Source of the DNA: Peptostreptococcaceae bacterium
GTDB lineage: Bacteria > Bacillota > Clostridia > Peptostreptococcales > Filifactoraceae
Direction: 5' to 3'
DNA: 45,273 bases
Assembly: GCA_030532905.1 (NCBI GenBank)
Contig: JAUNKE010000010.1
Span: forward strand, 1 to 45,273
Shown here: one piece after another, positions 43,468-45,273 of the stretch
Numbering within the stretch: position 1 is the first letter of the stretch
Layout: each line of letters begins with the position of its first letter
Notes under the pieces: model-generated
The model's database searches: none
Told to the model about the DNA's origin: nothing
Seen by the model: only the letters and a program-made list of their open reading frames with translations
Position numbers and translations under genes: made by a program

Positions 43468-44814
43468 TCAATTTTCTTCTTCATTATTAAAATAAGCTTG
43501 ATTAACCTCCTTGATAACTTCTTGTAATTCTTGAATAATACCTTGGAAAGCTTTCTTTCTAAATTCTTGAGAGCTATTTATATTAGATATTTCAGAGTCC
43601 TTCAGCTTTTTTACTAAAGAAAAATTATCTTGAATTTTTTTGTATATATCTTCTCCGCTATCTAATGAAATCTCTATAAACTTCTCCAAAAGCGTTCTCT
43701 CGCTCACCCATTCTATTTTATTCCGGGTCAAAATATGAGCCATTGTATAATAAAAATAATAATATGCTTGAGAAATAAACTTATACTCATCATTTTCTTG
43801 TCCTTGGTTAGTATTTTGATTATCTATCAATCCCTTTGAAAGTTCTTTCGCCACCTCAGAATAATCCTCTTCATTGAAAATCATTCCCATCACACTACTC
43901 GTATAGATCTTTGGTGATTTATATAACAAAATTCCTTTTTGTATTCCCTTAACAAATGGTCGATATGCTATGTTATTTATATCCTCTAAAGTTAAAATAG
44001 TGATGTCCAAGTTTATTTTCCTACACAAATATTTCTTTTGAATTTCAATAACTTTTTTGTGTTTATCAAAAAAACTTATAGATGGTTCGTGTATAACAAT
44101 AGCTAAATCAATATCATTATAATGACTATTGTTTATAAAAGAACCAAAAAGAATCACTTCTATATCACAACCCTTAAAATAGTTCTTTGATATATCATTT
44201 ATTATTTCATCAGAGAACCCCAACTTTACTTCGTGAATAACATTTTCTATAGGATAGCGCGCATCTTTTAGGTCTATATCAACCTTTTTGTAAACACCCT
44301 CTTCTATATGTGGCGATAACAAGTTTAAATCATTCAACTCCGATGCAATAGAGCAAGCTTTCTGTCGAACAAGTGATATCTCCATATCCGCAAAATGATT
44401 ATGGACAAACTGACATTCTCTGTATAATCGGCTATATGAGTGAGCAGCTAACCAACATCTTTGTGATAAATTTGCATAGCCACGAAACGAACTCCACAAT
44501 TCCAGAGCAATCGCAATAACAGATAATAATGCTGGAATCAGTTGCAAAGGTAAATATATCGAAATACTGTCCGTGTGCCATAAATACTTAACATAGTTCT
44601 GAAATATGAATACGTCTTCATCAAAATTTGAGTTCCCATAAGAAAGAGCATAGAATACGATAATACATATCAAACAAACATTTTGACATATTTCGAAAAA
44701 CTCATATTTTCTCTTATATTTATTGTACATTATAAAATTTTGAGCTCTATTATAGTTACAATCTTTTGTATGCTCCAATACTTCTTCTAATACCTTTTCT
44801 AACTCTTTATCCAT
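43468..44814 (-). CDS. SLATT-like membrane domain fused to a nucleotidyltransferase and HEPN-like domain
   Basis: A 448-residue protein unlike its neighbours. Residues 1-175 look like SLATT: two membrane helices (about 38-59 and 86-107), then helices with the family-like pattern RGYANLSQRCWLAAHSYSRL and NLLSPH. SLATT domains are predicted pore-forming effectors of nucleotide-signal defence systems. Residues 190-300 form a polymerase-beta-type nucleotidyltransferase with Gly224-Ser225, Asp234-x-Asp236 (LFGSFINNSHYNDIDLAIV) and a third Asp270 (KINLDITIL), so the catalytic triad is intact. Residues 320-435 are helical and HEPN-like (SQAYYYFYYTMAHIL), but lack the RNase RxxxxH motif. It is strikingly AT-rich (two lines counted at 27% GC). 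No partner gene is visible. Ribosome site GGAGGG. Confidence 0.7.
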   Translation of the reverse strand: MDKELEKVLEEVLEHTKDCNYNRAQNFIMYNKYKRKYEFFEICQNVCLICIIVFYALSYGNSNFDEDVFIFQNYVKYLWHTDSISIYLPLQLIPALLSVIAIALELWSSFRGYANLSQRCWLAAHSYSRLYRECQFVHNHFADMEISLVRQKACSIASELNDLNLLSPHIEEGVYKKVDIDLKDARYPIENVIHEVKLGFSDEIINDISKNYFKGCDIEVILFGSFINNSHYNDIDLAIVIHEPSISFFDKHKKVIEIQKKYLCRKINLDITILTLEDINNIAYRPFVKGIQKGILLYKSPKIYTSSVMGMIFNEEDYSEVAKELSKGLIDNQNTNQGQENDEYKFISQAYYYFYYTMAHILTRNKIEWVSERTLLEKFIEISLDSGEDIYKKIQDNFSLVKKLKDSEISNINSSQEFRKKAFQGIIQELQEVIKEVNQAYFNNEEEN

Positions 44815-45273
44815 TTTTCCCTCCTACTTATACAGCTTTAAAATATTTCGCAAGATTAAGTACATGTGTGCAGACGCTCTTTGGCATCTTTGATATCAAA
44901 TTATACATTAAATTGCAAATTCGTTATCACATTAGAGCTCATAATAAAACACCTTAATAGAATATATACATTAAGATGAAGTCGGCTTGAGATTTTCGTC
45001 TAACTAAGTTCAGGTTTTCAACGAACAATCATCCCTATTAATTTATCACAGTAAGATTATAGCATAATTTTCGTACTATGGTTCCCATTTTTATTATCTT
45101 ATAATTATCTCTTCTCAACACTTTTTTCCGAACATTAGATATGTAAACTCATTCAGACTTATACCGATACCTTTCTCAGAAAAATATTTTTCAATTCAAT
45201 AATCATTTTTCAAAAATCGATAGTGTAAAATAGTTGTGGGAGTTTTAGAAAAGAAATAGAGATTAGCTCCAAT
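44815..45273. other. AT-rich upstream region at the right edge
   Basis: No gene supported. On the minus strand an extended -10 (TGC-TATAAT) lies at 45055-45063 and a TATAAT near 44899-44906, both possible promoters for the SLATT-like gene. A hairpin with CTTAAT/ATTAAG at its base lies at about 44950-44975. On the plus strand a possible -10 (TGTAAAAT near 45225) points out of the window. Confidence 0.4.

Noticed and set aside
45241..45273. Possible CRISPR repeat or leader (GTTTTAG start) at the edge
   Set aside because: Only one partial unit is visible, it has no second copy in the window, and no cas gene is nearby.

Overview
The window looks like a chromosomal segment of a low-GC, Gram-positive anaerobe (Bacillota, perhaps a host-associated Tissierellia or Clostridia). 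The signs are AGGAGG-type ribosome sites, SigA-like promoters with 17-base spacers, DUF951, DUF3343 and YitT proteins, S-layer-homology (SLH) anchoring, FIVAR-type surface repeats, a PerR-rubrerythrin operon and oxygen-sensitive iron-sulfur enzymes. No rRNA, tRNA, intact insertion sequence, phage gene or CRISPR array was seen. Species-level assignment is not possible from this sequence alone.

Layout. 1-2.4 kb: a membrane metallopeptidase-like protein and a von Willebrand A lipoprotein, both on the minus strand. 2.8-4.7 kb: a TetR regulator with an MFS exporter. 4.9-6.9 kb: a hypothetical protein, MutY and a NUDIX hydrolase. 7.1-11.2 kb: a minus-strand nickel-pincer nucleotide (NPN) cofactor operon in the order larE-larB-larC1-yeiH-like-larC2, in which LarC is split and a sulfate-exporter-family gene sits between the halves. 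11.3-15.5 kb: a copper-amine-oxidase-fold surface protein, a beta-CASP nuclease and a short QueG-like iron-sulfur protein. 15.7-23.3 kb: NagA, a purine permease, a DJ-1 protein, a glycosidase-like lipoprotein behind an iron alcohol dehydrogenase, and an FAD/NAD(P) oxidoreductase.

23.6-32.8 kb holds two very large exported proteins: an SLH-anchored protein with a hemoglobin-interacting-like domain, NEAT-like domains, leucine-rich repeats and a SpaA-like domain, followed by a subtilase whose C terminus also looks NEAT-like. I infer a hemoprotein-capture and degradation pair. A gene-poor AT-rich kilobase follows. 34-37.3 kb: YitT and a P1B-type ATPase with an unusual membrane motif and a small DUF6110-like partner. 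37.8-41.8 kb, plus strand: DUF3343, DUF951, a YcxB-like protein, FolD, a patatin phospholipase and ApbE. 42.2-43.2 kb: perR-rubrerythrin with a palindromic operator on its promoter.

The right end (43.5-44.8 kb) carries one gene of clearly lower GC than the rest. It encodes a two-helix membrane SLATT-like domain, an intact polymerase-beta-type nucleotidyltransferase site and a HEPN-like helical tail in one chain. This is the best candidate for an undescribed system, probably a self-contained, horizontally acquired defence or toxin-type protein. The split lar operon and the NEAT/SLH-subtilase pair are the next most interesting.
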